A DNA stretch of 64,000 nucleotides, from positions 103,128 to 167,127 of the forward strand of contig CAWCVR010000008.1 of assembly GCA_963799105.1 (NCBI GenBank), given 5' to 3'. The notes below the pieces were generated by a model. That model was not told the origin of the DNA. It worked only from the letters and a program-made list of their open reading frames with translations, and searched no databases. The position numbers were made by a program, and so were the translations under genes. Below, one piece after another: positions 36,669 to 46,403 of this stretch. Each line of letters opens with the position of its first letter. Position 1 is the stretch's first letter. The DNA is from CAWCVR01 sp963799105 (lineage in GTDB: Bacteria; Acidobacteriota; Terriglobia; Bryobacterales; Bryobacteraceae).

Positions 36669-37484
36669 CTATGTCCAGTTCGGAAACGGGTCCACCCGGC
36701 CGCCGCGGCAGACGGAGATCAGATCCGGCAGCCGCTTCCGCCGTTTGAATAAGCGATCCAGCAGTTCTTCCAGGGCGGCTTCGTCGTCTTCGATCCACTC
36801 CGGCGGGATGGATTTCCACGCATGATCGACCACCTCTTCGGGAAAATTCATCACCAGGTCCAGCCAAGGCTGGAAATCGTCCAGACGCCGCACCGCCTGG
36901 TAGACCAGCTTGCGCGCGTAGAGGCCCTGCAGGGGCGACTCCGGGAAATCCCAGTTCGGGCCGTTGAAGGCATATCCGTGGTCGATCATCCGCGCCACGA
37001 ACGCCTGGTGGCCGCCTGCGCCGCTGCGGACCATGGCCCGGTGGAACACGGCCTGCCGCCCGTCGGCGTTGCCCACCCACTTGTCGAACACCAGGATGGC
37101 GCGGAAATCCTCCAGGTTGGCGACCCCGGTCAGGAGGGCATCGGGCAGGAAGTCGTAGACCGCGATCCGGGAGGGATCTCCGGGGTAGCGCGAGCCGAAA
37201 TGCCAGCCGGGCGCCACTTCGATCCTGCGGGCGCCCAGCGTCAGGTGGACCTCGGGGTTCGCTTGCAGGAAGTCCGGCGTGACGCGCAAGAGCGCGGTTT
37301 CGGGCGCCGAGACCTTCAGGTAGTCCAGCAGGGCGGTGGCCAGAAGTTCGTTGATCAGCACCCGGCGGTGCTGCGGGTTGTTGCGGAACTTGACCACGTA
37401 CCAATTGCCGTCGTCGGCTTCGAGAAGGTGGGCTTGGGCGCCTCCTCGCATTTTGCGGATGTGCCGGACGGCGGTAAGAGGCAT
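36669..37484 (-). CDS. HipA-like kinase-domain protein
   Basis: A 271-residue protein resembling the HipA_2 group (HipA family kinases). It starts at ATG 37484 (MPLTAVRHIRKMRGGAQ). Marks are the ATP-lysine strand 'WYVVKFRNNPQHRRVLINEL', the catalytic-loop-like 'FDKWVGNADGRQAVFHR', and 'MIDHGYAFNGPNW' as the metal-binding Asp region. No HipB-type antitoxin gene lies next to it; the neighbour on the other strand is an unrelated small protein. Whether it is a toxin-like kinase is not known. The charged C-terminus reads 'RLFKRRKRLPD'. Confidence 0.75.
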   Translation of the reverse strand: MPLTAVRHIRKMRGGAQAHLLEADDGNWYVVKFRNNPQHRRVLINELLATALLDYLKVSAPETALLRVTPDFLQANPEVHLTLGARRIEVAPGWHFGSRYPGDPSRIAVYDFLPDALLTGVANLEDFRAILVFDKWVGNADGRQAVFHRAMVRSGAGGHQAFVARMIDHGYAFNGPNWDFPESPLQGLYARKLVYQAVRRLDDFQPWLDLVMNFPEEVVDHAWKSIPPEWIEDDEAALEELLDRLFKRRKRLPDLISVCRGGRVDPFPNWT

Positions 37485-37537
37485 CGGAAAGAAAATCGGG
37501 TACCCTAGAGTTGTATCACAGGGAGGACCGACCTTCG

Positions 37538-37783
37538 ATGACGGAATCACAGACGAACGACAATTCGGAAGGACGCGATTCAAAGGCCCCCACACCGGCC
37601 CGAAGCGACAACGAGGTTGCGTTGGAGTTGATGCGGTTCATCGCCACGACGACCGGCTACGGCAAGTCGCCACAAGCTTCGGCGGGCTTCTCCGGCAAGC
37701 CCCAGACGCGAACCGCGGAGGAGCAGGCAGAGACGCTCCTCGACCTCTTCGAGCGCTGCCGGCGCGCCGTTCGCAAAGAGTAG
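37538..37783 (+). CDS. Small protein of unknown function
   Basis: An 81-residue protein starting at ATG 37538, with a GGGAGG box at 37521-37526 about 11 nt upstream. The first 30 residues are polar and look disordered; the rest forms two likely helices (NEVALELMRFIATTTGYGK and EEQAETLLDLFERCRRAVRKE-type). A TTG at 37511 is an alternative start. It diverges from the HipA-like gene, so they may share a control region. Confidence 0.55.
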   Translation: MTESQTNDNSEGRDSKAPTPARSDNEVALELMRFIATTTGYGKSPQASAGFSGKPQTRTAEEQAETLLDLFERCRRAVRKE

Positions 37784-37846
37784 CGGAAAAGAAGCGTGCC
37801 GGCGGCGGGGAGCCGCCGGCCGATCCATCGGACAGAAGGCCAGTCG

Positions 37847-38338
37847 TTACTTCTTCTTGCCGCCCTTCTTGGCGGGAGCCTTCTTCACCGCCTTCTTCAC
37901 CGGGGCCTTCTTGGCTGCCTTCTTCACCGGGGCCTTCTTGGCCACCTTCTTCACCGGAGCCTTCTTGGCCGCCTTCTTCACCGGGGCCTTCTTGGCCGGG
38001 GCCTTTTTCGCCACCGTCTTCACCGCCGCCTTCTTGGCCGGAGCCTTCTGGACGGCCTTCTTCGCCGGGGTCTTCTTGGCCGCGGTGGCCTTCTTCACCG
38101 GTTTCTTCGCGGGGGCAGAAGCCGGAGGAGCGGATCCGGGCACCGGCGCCGGCGGTGGGGCCGCGGGAGACGAGACAACCGCTACCGCTACCACTTCAAC
38201 TTCCTCTTCCTCTTCTTCCTCGTCGTCTTCGAAGTCGTCTAGCTTCGAGTCGAGTTCGGAGTGTTCTTCGTCTTCGTAGTCGTGGAAGTCTTCCATCTCT
38301 TCTTCGTCCTTCGGAGCGATTTTTGACTTGTCGATCAT
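37847..38338 (-). CDS. Histone H1-like protein with acidic N-terminal domain
   Basis: A 163-residue, strongly two-sided protein. Residues 1-50 are acidic (DEEEMEDFHD, FEDDEEEEEEEVE); 51-75 are Pro/Ala-rich; 76-163 are Lys/Ala/Pro-rich. The C-terminal part holds about five copies of a 9-residue unit (KKAPVKKAA), a 27-bp tandem repeat in the DNA. The basic half is like bacterial H1 (HctB/Hc2-like) DNA-binding tails. A strong ribosome site (AGGAGG, 38347-38352) is 8 nt upstream, and a promoter is at 38376-38403. Nucleoid or RNA binding is likely; the acidic half might self-inhibit or bind proteins (inference). Confidence 0.8.
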   Translation of the reverse strand: MIDKSKIAPKDEEEMEDFHDYEDEEHSELDSKLDDFEDDEEEEEEEVEVVAVAVVSSPAAPPPAPVPGSAPPASAPAKKPVKKATAAKKTPAKKAVQKAPAKKAAVKTVAKKAPAKKAPVKKAAKKAPVKKVAKKAPVKKAAKKAPVKKAVKKAPAKKGGKKK

Positions 38339-38375
38339 TCAGCGAGCCTCCTGCAGTCAAGGCACAATCACACAT

Positions 38376-38403
38376 AGAATACCCCTTTTTGACGATGAGG
38401 CAA
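38376..38403 (-). promoter_or_regulatory. Predicted promoter of the H1-like gene
   Basis: Minus-strand TTGCCT (38398-38403) and TATTCT (38376-38381) are 16 nt apart. The transcript would start near 38369, about 30 nt before the ATG, with AGGAGG inside the leader. Confidence 0.5.
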
Positions 38404-38729
38404 TAGCGAAAAACGCAGGACAGCCGGAAAAAATCGTGAGATGACGATCTCGCAGCCGAGTGAGTATCCTCCCGCGGAGCCGGGAGCACTCTCATCGGAT
38501 CAGTCCCAGGCGAACTGCCGGAGATGCCGCCAGGGCCGGTCAGCGGTTGCGCGCGCCGCTGGGTTCCATGCCGCTTCCGAGCCGGACCTGGGGGCACACG
38601 CCGTCAGCGGCTGTGAAAGACCAGTGCCGGCCGCCGAGGTGCGCGGATCGACCCAGAAAGGATAAGGAAGCGGGTGCGGCGTCGCACCGCGGCCCGACCT
38701 GATTTCCAGGACTCGAATGACGATTCCGC
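38404..38729. other. Intergenic stretch downstream of the transglycosylase gene
   Basis: 326 bp between the promoter of the H1-like gene and the stop of the LysM transglycosylase. An open minus-strand frame crosses it, but that is only the read-through that results from the frame break at about 39049. No other gene is supported. Confidence 0.5.
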
Positions 38730-40491
38730 CTATTTCCCGACCGAGTGGGCCAGCATCACTGCCGGCGGCGCCGCGGGGGCGGCAGCCGGTCTGTAACTGC
38801 TGGCCACGGGCTTGGGCTGGGGCTTGGCCGCGGCGGCCGCCGGCCTGGCTTGCGGCTTGGGCGCCGCGGATGTAACCGGTCTTACCGCCGAGGTGGTGGC
38901 GGCCGCCGTGCGCCGCTGCGGACTGGGTGTCCGGCGGCCTGCCGTGGCGCTGGCCGGCCTTCTGGCGGGGGCGTCCACGCGCGCCGCCGAGGGGATCAAC
39001 AGACGTTCGCCTTCGGGAGCTTCCGCAGCCTTCAGGTTGTTGGTGGCCACTGATGGTGGCGGGCGCCACGCCAAACCGCTTTCCGATGGAAGCCAGCGTT
39101 TCCCCGCTCTCCACGCGGTGCATGCGCCAGGCGCCCCGGTGTTCGGCCGGGATCAGTTCGAGACCGCTGGAGAGCTGCGCGCCGGTACCCTTGGGCACGT
39201 GCAGCGCATACCCTTGCGGGGCGATTCCACACAGCACCGCGGGGTTCAGCTCGGTCAGTTGGGGCAACGGGGTCTCCGTCAGATCCGACACCAAAGCAAG
39301 GTTCGTGGGAACCGGAAGATCCACCGTGTCGTATTCCAGCGGAGGATCCATCTGGATATCGTTCAGACCGTACTCGGCGGCGTTCTTCTCGATGATGGTC
39401 ATCGCCAGGATAATGGGGACGTAGTTGGTGGTCTCGGCGGGCAGCACGGCACGGTTCCGCAATTCCCAAAAGTCCGCAAACCCGGTTCGCTCGACCGCAT
39501 TTTCCACTACCATCGGTCCGCAATTGTAAGCCGCGATCGCCAGGTACCAGTCTCCGAACTCGTTGTACAGGTCGTGCAGGTGGCGCGCCGCCGCCCGCGT
39601 GGCCTTCTCGGGGTCCATGCGCTCGTCGATGTACCGGTTTCTCGCCAAGCCATATTCCTGCCCGCGGAGCGCGATGAACTGCCACATCCCCCCGGCCGCC
39701 ATTCGCGACATGGCCCGCGGGATGAATCCGGATTCCGCCTGCGCCAGGTGGATCAACTCCCGGGGCACGCCCTCTTCGTCCAGAACCCGCTGGATCATCT
39801 GCCGGTAGCGCCCCGACCGCTGGGTGGCAGCAGCAACCGTGCCGCGTCCGCGATTCGAGAAGAAATTGATGTACCCAAGGATGGTGTCGTTGACCGTGAG
39901 CGGCAACTGGGAAACCGTGGCCGCCACCTGCTCCCGAACCCGGTTTTTCAGCTTGGGATCCACCGGGAAGGTCATCTGGAGGATGTCTTCTAGGGGCGCC
40001 TTTTCGTACTTGCCGTCTTCGCCGTTTGGGTTCGCGCCCATGCCGGCCACATCCAACCGATGGACGGTCTCGACCATGTTCTCCAATCGCCGCTCGTAGT
40101 CCTGGCGGTCTGCCGGGTCTAAGTCCGAAGCTTCGATCATCTGGTCGACGGCTTCATCGAAATTCCGCCGCGCGCCCGCAAAATCTTCCACCTGATAGAG
40201 CTTCCTGGCGGTATCGAAGGTATGTTCAGCCAGTTGGACTTTGCTATCGCCGGCAGTCCAGCGGGGCAGGATCGGGGGCGCCGCGGGCAAAGCTGGCGTC
40301 TCCAGCCGGTCCGCGAGGAGAATGACGGATGGCGGCGCATCCGCAAGGACCGGCCGGTGGGAGGGCGCCGGCCGAATGGGCACATACGGCCTCAAGTGGG
40401 CCTTGGATTGCTGGGAAACTACGCAGCCGGCAGTGGTGAGCGCCGCAGCGACCAGCGAACAGGAGAAGACAATCTTCATCCGAACGTCCAT
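38730..40491 (-). pseudogene. MltD-like lytic transglycosylase with LysM, one frame break
   Basis: A lipoprotein murein transglycosylase. The start ATG 40491 has GGAG 6 nt upstream. The N-terminus is a signal with 'AAALTTAGC', giving a lipidated Cys. Residues near 240-340 form the SLT domain: 'ELIHLAQAESGFIPRAMS' with its catalytic Glu, 'AAGGMWQFIALRGQEYGL' and 'WYLAIAAYNCGP'. A LysM begins 'HRVESGETLASIGKRFGV'. At about 39049 one extra base shifts the frame; the other frame continues as 'VATNNLKAAEAPEGERLLIP' plus an Ala/Pro-rich tail to 38730. As written, the second half of LysM is lost. Sequence error is possible. Confidence 0.85.
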
Positions 40492-40661
40492 CAAGAGCTC
40501 CAAACGATGAAAATAAAGCTACTTCGATGGGCCGCCTCGCGGCACAATCGTTAAAAGACTACTACAGAACCGCAGATCGATGCAACCATCTCCAGTACTA
40601 CTGCTGGGAGAGGTGTGTATCGCCAGAGAAGCGGTATGTCGTTTTTTCCGGTTCTTCCCAG

Positions 40662-42764
40662 CTACTCTTCTTCTTCCTCCACACCTTCCTTGGCGGCCTT
40701 GGCGGCGGCAATGATCTTATCGGCCTGGAGCTGCGGCACGTAGTCGTAGTGGTCGAACTCCATGGTGAAGGACGCCCGGCCCTGGGTGATGGCGGTCAGG
40801 TCATTCTGATAGTTCAGCATGTCGGCCATGGGCACCTGGGCTCGTATAAACTGTGTGCTGCCTTTGGTTTCCATGCCGGAGATGCGGCCGCGGCGACCGT
40901 TGAGGTCGCCCATCAGGTCGCCGGCGTATTCCACGGGCGCCTGGATTTCCACGTTCATCACCGGCTCCAGCAGGGCCGGCCTAGCTTCCAGCATGGCGGC
41001 CTTGAACGCTTTCCGGGCAGCCAGTTTGAATGCCAGTTCGGAAGAGTCCACGTCGTGGTAACTCCCGTCGTAGACCGTGACCTTAAAGTCGACCATGGGA
41101 TAGCCGGCCAGAAAGCCGTTTGCGGCCGCATCCACGATGCCCTTCTCCACCGCTGGGATGAAGTTCTTGGGAATGGAACCGCCGAAGATCTCATTGGCAA
41201 ACTCGAAGTTGCCGCCGCGCGGCAGAGGTTCCATCTTGATCCAGCAATCGCCGAACTGCCCGTGGCCGCCGGTCTGTTTCTTGTGCCGGCCCTGGACGTC
41301 GGCGGTTCCGCGGATGGTCTCGCGGTAGGGGATTTTGGGCGCCTTCAGGGTAACGTCCACGCCATATCGCCGCTTCAGCCGGCTGACCACGATTTCCACG
41401 TGCTGCTGGCCCGACCCGGCCAGGAGAAACTCGCGGGTCTGCGGGTCGCGGTAGAAGCGCAGCGAGAGGTCCTCTTCCAGGATGCGGTGAACGGCATTGC
41501 CCATGCGGTCTTCGTCGTTCCGGGATTTGGCTTCGATGGCGAAGGCGATGGAGGGTTCCGCCAGTTTGACCGGCGGATAGGTGAAGTTCACTCCCTTATC
41601 GGCCAGCGTGTCGCCGGTCAGGGTGTCCTTCAATTTGGCCACCGCTCCGAAATCGCCGGCATGCAGTTCGGTGACCGGCTGCAGCGTCTTGCCCTGGGGA
41701 CTGCTCAGGTGGGCTAGGCGCTCGCTTGCCGAGCGGGTCAAGTTCGACAGGTTAGCATCGTTCTTCACAATGCCCGTCATAACCTTGAAATAGGTGATGC
41801 GTCCGGCGAACGGGTCGGCGGTGGTCTTGAACACGAACAGGGAACACGGTCCGGTTTCAGCGATCTTCCGGGTCTGGCCCTCGGAAGCGCCCTCAACCAC
41901 CACCGCGACGGGCGCACACTCGGTGGGAGCCGGCAGGTTCTCCACGATGAAGTTCAGAATCAGGTCGCTACCGATGTTGTTCAGTCCGGATGCGCACATC
42001 ACCGGGAAGATGCGCATCTCGCGAACACCCAACTTCAGCCCTTCGACGATGCGCTCGGGGGGCAGAGTGCCCTTCTCGAAGAACTCCTCCATCAGGGCGT
42101 CGTTGCCCTCGGCCACCATTTCCACCAGCGCTTCCTGAGCCTTCTGGGCGGCTTCGGCCAGGTTGACGGGGATGTCGCCCTCCTTGCCCTTTCCGTCGCC
42201 CTCGGCGGTGTAGGTGTAGGCTCTCATGCGAATCAGGTCCACCACGCCGGTGAAATCGCGTTCGCTGCCGATGGGGATCTGAATGGGCACGGCGGCGCGG
42301 CCGAAGTTCTCGTTGACGCTCTCCAGGGTGCGCGCGAAATCGGAGCGCTCGCGATCCAGCTTATTAATGACGATGGCGCGGGGCAGTTTGAAGTCGTTGG
42401 CGAAGGCCCAAACCTTCTCGGTCTGCACTTCCACTCCGGCAACGCCATCCACCAGCACCAGGGCGGCGTCGGCGGCCGCCAGGGAGGCCCGGGTGTCGTT
42501 GATGAAGATGTTGTAGCCGGGAGTATCGAGGATGTTGATCTTCGCCTTCTTCCATTCCGCCACGGCGATCGCCGTGGAAATGGTGATCTTGCGCTGGATC
42601 TCGTCCTCGTCGAAATCCGTAATGGTGTTTCCCTCGTCCACCCGCAAAAGGCGGTTGGTGGCTCCCGAGGCGAACAGCATCCCGGAGGTGAGCGTCGTCT
42701 TGCCGGAATCGCCGTGGCCCACCACACCGACGTTCCGAATGTCCTTGCTCTCGTATACTTTCAC
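40662..42764 (-). CDS. EF-G-like translation GTPase (EF-G2 type)
   Basis: A 700-residue paralogue of EF-G. It has 'GVVGHGDSGKTTLTSGMLFA' (G1, with GDSGKT in place of IDAGKT), 'KITISTAIAVAEW' (switch I region), 'INILDTPGYNIFINDTRASL' (G3) and 'IVINKLDRERSDFARTLESV' (G4). 'KKQTGGHGQFGDCWIKMEPL' and 'GGSIPKNFIPAVEKGIVDAA' follow in domains IV-V. The C-terminus is acidic (KEGVEEEEE). It stands outside the str operon. Such paralogues lack a firmly known role; reported ideas include stress or recycling functions. Confidence 0.88.
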   Translation of the reverse strand: MKVYESKDIRNVGVVGHGDSGKTTLTSGMLFASGATNRLLRVDEGNTITDFDEDEIQRKITISTAIAVAEWKKAKINILDTPGYNIFINDTRASLAAADAALVLVDGVAGVEVQTEKVWAFANDFKLPRAIVINKLDRERSDFARTLESVNENFGRAAVPIQIPIGSERDFTGVVDLIRMRAYTYTAEGDGKGKEGDIPVNLAEAAQKAQEALVEMVAEGNDALMEEFFEKGTLPPERIVEGLKLGVREMRIFPVMCASGLNNIGSDLILNFIVENLPAPTECAPVAVVVEGASEGQTRKIAETGPCSLFVFKTTADPFAGRITYFKVMTGIVKNDANLSNLTRSASERLAHLSSPQGKTLQPVTELHAGDFGAVAKLKDTLTGDTLADKGVNFTYPPVKLAEPSIAFAIEAKSRNDEDRMGNAVHRILEEDLSLRFYRDPQTREFLLAGSGQQHVEIVVSRLKRRYGVDVTLKAPKIPYRETIRGTADVQGRHKKQTGGHGQFGDCWIKMEPLPRGGNFEFANEIFGGSIPKNFIPAVEKGIVDAAANGFLAGYPMVDFKVTVYDGSYHDVDSSELAFKLAARKAFKAAMLEARPALLEPVMNVEIQAPVEYAGDLMGDLNGRRGRISGMETKGSTQFIRAQVPMADMLNYQNDLTAITQGRASFTMEFDHYDYVPQLQADKIIAAAKAAKEGVEEEEE

Positions 42765-42922
42765 GAAGTTGGCTCCCTGGCTTTTGGATCGGAGGTTTTA
42801 AAACGGAATAGTAACACAGCGGATGGGCGATGGCGGGGCGGGCGGGTACCGCGTGGGTTCTCGTGGGTTCTCATGCGCCGCGCCCGACCGCAATGATATA
42901 CTGCGGGCACTGTACACCTGAT

Positions 42923-44545
42923 ATGGCCAATCTTCTGATCCGCAAGCCCCTGAGCATGCTCACGGCGGAAGCCGGGGAGGCGGGCGAGCGCAGCCTCAAG
43001 CGCACGCTGGGGGTGTTTCAGCTCACCGCGCTGGGAGTGGGCGCCATCATCGGCGCGGGGATCTTCGTGCTGTCGGGTCTGGGGGCGCACTATGCCGGAC
43101 CGGGCCTCATGCTGTCGTTCGTGCTCTCCGGGCTGGGCTGTGCCTTCGCCGGCCTGTGCTACGCGGAGTTCGCCGCCATGATTCCGCTGGCGGGCAGCGC
43201 CTACACCTATGCCTACGCCACGCTGGGCGAGCTGTTCGCCTGGATCATCGGTTGGGATTTGACCCTGGAATACGCCATGGGCGCGAGCACGGTGTCGTCG
43301 GGGTGGAGCAACCACTTCATCGAACTGCTGGACATTCTGCACATCAAAATGCCCCTGTGGCTGGCCTACGATCACTGGACGGGCCTCGCCATGGCGGAGA
43401 AGACCATCGCCCGCGAGATCGCCATGGCCGACCCCTCGCTGGTGCCCGGGACGCAAGCCTTCCTGACGAGGGTTTCCGATATCGTGGCGGCGCAATCTCC
43501 GGACCTGGTGCGGCGGGGCCACGAGTTGCTGGGCGCGCCCCGGCTGTTCGGGAGCGAGATCGGCTTTAACCTCCCCGCCTTCCTGATCGCGCTGGCGATC
43601 ACGGCCATCCTGGTCATCGGCATCAAGGAGAGCGCGCGCTTCAACGCCACCATCGTGGTGGTCAAGGTGTCGGTGGTGCTGTTCGTGATCGGGCTGGGCG
43701 CGATGTACGTGCATCCCGGCAACTGGGGCCACAGTTGGAGCACGTTCGCGCCCATGGGCTTCTCGGGAGTCGGCGCGGGAGCGGCGTACATCTTCTTCGC
43801 CTACATAGGATTCGACGCGGTCTCGACCACCGCGCAGGAGGCCCGCAATCCGCAGCGCGATCTTCCCATCGGGATCATCGCTTCGCTGCTCATCTGCACA
43901 GTCCTATACATCGCGGTCGCGGGCGTGTTGACCGGCATGGTGCCGTGGCAGAACGTCAACATCGAGGCTCCCATCGCGCGGGCGTTCATGGACCGCGGGC
44001 TCAACGTGGCCGCCGACGTGATCACCCTGGGCGCGCTGGCCGGACTGACCAGCGTGATGCTGGTGATGCTGCTGGGGCAGACGCGCGTGCTCTACGCCAT
44101 GGCGAACGACGGGCTACTGCCCAAGAAGTTCTTCGCCGACATCCATCCGCGCTTCCGCACACCGTGGAAGAACACCATCCTGGTAGGCCTGCTGGCCGCC
44201 GTGGTGGGCAGCGTGACGCCCATCGACGACATCGGGAAGATGGTCAACATCGGCACGCTGCTGGCGTTCGTGATCGTGTGCATCGCCATCATGTTCCTGC
44301 GCCGTACCGATCCCCACCAGCCGCGTCCGTTCCGCACGCCGGGGGTGCCGGTGGTGCCGATCCTGGGCATCCTGTTCAACGGGTACATGATGTACAAGCT
44401 CGGCTGGGTGAACTGGGCCCGGCTGTTCGGCTGGCTGGCGATCGGATTGGTGGTGTACTTCACTTACAGCCGGCATCATAGCCGCGTGCGGCAGGCGGCC
44501 GGCGGGAACTTACCCCCGAACCCTCCTTCGTTGAAACAGGATTGA
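42923..44545 (+). CDS. APC-superfamily amino acid permease (cationic amino acid transporter-like)
   Basis: A 540-residue inner-membrane transporter. ATG 42923 is chosen; an upstream in-frame start lacks membrane text. The first segment has 'QLTALGVGAIIGAGIFVLSG' and then 'LSFVLSGLGCAFAGLCYAEF', typical of the CAT group. 'PLAGSAYTYAYATLGELFAW' and 'FFAYIGFDAVSTTAQEARNP' follow. About 12 hydrophobic segments can be counted. An extended loop of about 90 residues after 'HIKMPLWLAYDHW' is longer than in simple APC permeases. Substrate cannot be told from sequence alone. Confidence 0.85.
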   Translation: MANLLIRKPLSMLTAEAGEAGERSLKRTLGVFQLTALGVGAIIGAGIFVLSGLGAHYAGPGLMLSFVLSGLGCAFAGLCYAEFAAMIPLAGSAYTYAYATLGELFAWIIGWDLTLEYAMGASTVSSGWSNHFIELLDILHIKMPLWLAYDHWTGLAMAEKTIAREIAMADPSLVPGTQAFLTRVSDIVAAQSPDLVRRGHELLGAPRLFGSEIGFNLPAFLIALAITAILVIGIKESARFNATIVVVKVSVVLFVIGLGAMYVHPGNWGHSWSTFAPMGFSGVGAGAAYIFFAYIGFDAVSTTAQEARNPQRDLPIGIIASLLICTVLYIAVAGVLTGMVPWQNVNIEAPIARAFMDRGLNVAADVITLGALAGLTSVMLVMLLGQTRVLYAMANDGLLPKKFFADIHPRFRTPWKNTILVGLLAAVVGSVTPIDDIGKMVNIGTLLAFVIVCIAIMFLRRTDPHQPRPFRTPGVPVVPILGILFNGYMMYKLGWVNWARLFGWLAIGLVVYFTYSRHHSRVRQAAGGNLPPNPPSLKQD

Positions 44546-44634
44546 ACTCATCGCCCGGAGGCGAGGTGCGCGAGCGCGATTTGCGGCGGCCGCGGTGCCG
44601 GCGGCGGGCGCCTCAGCGGGCTGCATGCCGCCGG

Positions 44635-46317
44635 TTACGGCAAACCTTCCACCCGCAAATCGTGGAACAAGGTACGGCCGTAACCGAATTGTCCCATACC
44701 CACATAGCCGTCGGTGAAGCTCGGGTCCTCGATGGCGGTCATCTGCGCGCCGTTCAACAGAATGGTAATCCGGTCGCCCCTGCATTCCACGGTAATCCGG
44801 TTTTCGGCTCTGGCGGGAGTAAAAGCCGCCAAGGCTGGCCCCGTAACGTGCGTCCATGGAATCATGGGGACTTCCGAATCGTTCCAAAACACCTTCTTCA
44901 CCAGCTTGAACGAGAGATCGCTGGCTTTCTCCGTGCCCGAGAGCAGCAGGGCGTAGCAGCCTGTAGCCCCGAGACGAAAGACCATGCCCCTGGCCGCGGC
45001 GCCGGAACCTTGCATCGATACGGACGCGCGAAAATTCCGCCACCACGGGCCGTAGGCCGCCAGGATCGCATCGCCCAAACCGCTTTGGCCCTGGCCTGCG
45101 GCCTGCGATGGAGTGACGAGCCTGGGAATATCCATCCTTCCCGCCGCAGTCCGGGAAGCGTTGCCCCTTTCGTCAGTATTATCGGCGAGACGGAGTTCGT
45201 ACCCTCCAGGTACATACCGGGAGCCGGCATGGTTGGGCCAGCCGCTTCGCGCATCGGAGAAATCGTCCTGGTAGATCATGGCGTGGGAGGGGCTCTCGGT
45301 CAGGTGCGGTTCCCAAGGGTAGGGATGATCGGCGGGCGATACCTCGCACGAGTTTGCCGAAAAGTGGACTGGCTCCCGGCCCGTCCCCTCGGAACCGGCC
45401 GAGCGGCGCGCCGCCACAAGAACTCCACCACGGTTCACTTTCACCTGGATGCGGCGGAACTTACCGATATCTTGCGGGTAGTAAGCGAGGGTGTATTGCG
45501 CTTGTAAGACGCCGAGGATATGGCTGATGACCTGCTGCAGGTCCCGGTCGGACTTGGGGAAGAACGATTCGGCGCCGGTTTCCCTGGCGACGCGGTCGAA
45601 GAGGTGGACAGGGTTGTCGATTTCCCTTCCGCTGACCAGCGTCACGGTCTTTCCACTCTTGCGGTAGCTTTCGTACTCGAAGGGGTCGAAGAAACCGATC
45701 ATAAAGATCTGCGGTTTCGAGGCCTGCGCCAGTTGAATCAACTGTTCGAGCCGCAAGCGGCTGTGCTGGTCGCTGCCGTCGGTGATCACCACCACGGCCT
45801 GCCTGATGTTCCTGGCTGAGCGCATGTGGCAGAGCCCGGTAGCGAGGGCGTCATAGAGCGCGGTCCCGCCGCCCATCGAAGCGGCATTGATAGCTGGGGG
45901 ATTCGCGCGCCGGTCCGCGGAGAGCCGCTCGAATGCTCCCACCAGGTCGGTAAAGGGAGCCAGAAAGATCTCATCCTCCGGCAGGTTTGCGTGGGTGAGC
46001 GGGCCCAGGAGAGTCCATGCTCCCGCCAGCTTGCTGGAGGATCTCATGCTGCTGCTGGAGTCCAGCAGGACCAACAGGCTGATGGGCTGATGTTCCGCCC
46101 CGAAAAAGGCGATCTTCTGTGGGCGGCCATCCTCCAGTACAGTGAAATCCGCGGCGGAGAGTCCGAGCACGTCGCGGCCCTGCTTGTCGGTGACTTGAAC
46201 GGCGATCGATTGTAGGTTGACGTCGGCCTTGTAGACCGGCTCCTGGGATTGCGCGAGCGCCAGGGATGCGCACACCAGAAGCTGGACCGGCAGGATATAC
46301 GGGATAGCGCGGCGCAT
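44635..46317 (-). CDS. Secreted VWFA protein of the acidobacterial type
   Basis: A 560-residue exported protein. A signal peptide ends near residue 22 (LLVCASLALAQS). Residues 28-75 are the small domain that precedes the VWA fold in this group ('VNLQSIAVQVTDKQGRDVLG', 'LEDGRPQKIAFF'). The MIDAS motif is 'LLDSSSSM' (DxSxS) and 'VVVITDGSDQHSR' is the later metal strand. From about residue 345 a second, concanavalin-like beta domain follows ('MIYQDDFSDARSGWPNHAGS', 'GGYELRL', 'ENRITVECRGDRITILLNG'). The architecture supports Acidobacteriota. Function is unknown; it may bind glycans or proteins outside the cell. Confidence 0.85.
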   Translation of the reverse strand: MRRAIPYILPVQLLVCASLALAQSQEPVYKADVNLQSIAVQVTDKQGRDVLGLSAADFTVLEDGRPQKIAFFGAEHQPISLLVLLDSSSSMRSSSKLAGAWTLLGPLTHANLPEDEIFLAPFTDLVGAFERLSADRRANPPAINAASMGGGTALYDALATGLCHMRSARNIRQAVVVITDGSDQHSRLRLEQLIQLAQASKPQIFMIGFFDPFEYESYRKSGKTVTLVSGREIDNPVHLFDRVARETGAESFFPKSDRDLQQVISHILGVLQAQYTLAYYPQDIGKFRRIQVKVNRGGVLVAARRSAGSEGTGREPVHFSANSCEVSPADHPYPWEPHLTESPSHAMIYQDDFSDARSGWPNHAGSRYVPGGYELRLADNTDERGNASRTAAGRMDIPRLVTPSQAAGQGQSGLGDAILAAYGPWWRNFRASVSMQGSGAAARGMVFRLGATGCYALLLSGTEKASDLSFKLVKKVFWNDSEVPMIPWTHVTGPALAAFTPARAENRITVECRGDRITILLNGAQMTAIEDPSFTDGYVGMGQFGYGRTLFHDLRVEGLP

Positions 46318-46403
46318 ATACGGCCGATTCTACACCGTGCGGCGGGCAAAGTGCGCCTCACGGTTCTCCCCATCTGAGTTTCCGTCGCCGCGTTGGGGCT
46401 GCT

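Noticed and set aside
37847..38180. Repeat array looking like CRISPR
   Set aside because: The 27-bp repeats are contiguous, coding and without spacers; they encode the Lys/Ala/Pro tail.
46350..46380. Similarity to the nadK end at about 48747-48775
   Set aside because: Both contain CTCAC-GTTCTCCCCA text, but the match is short and outside any larger duplication; probably chance or a tiny copied scrap.
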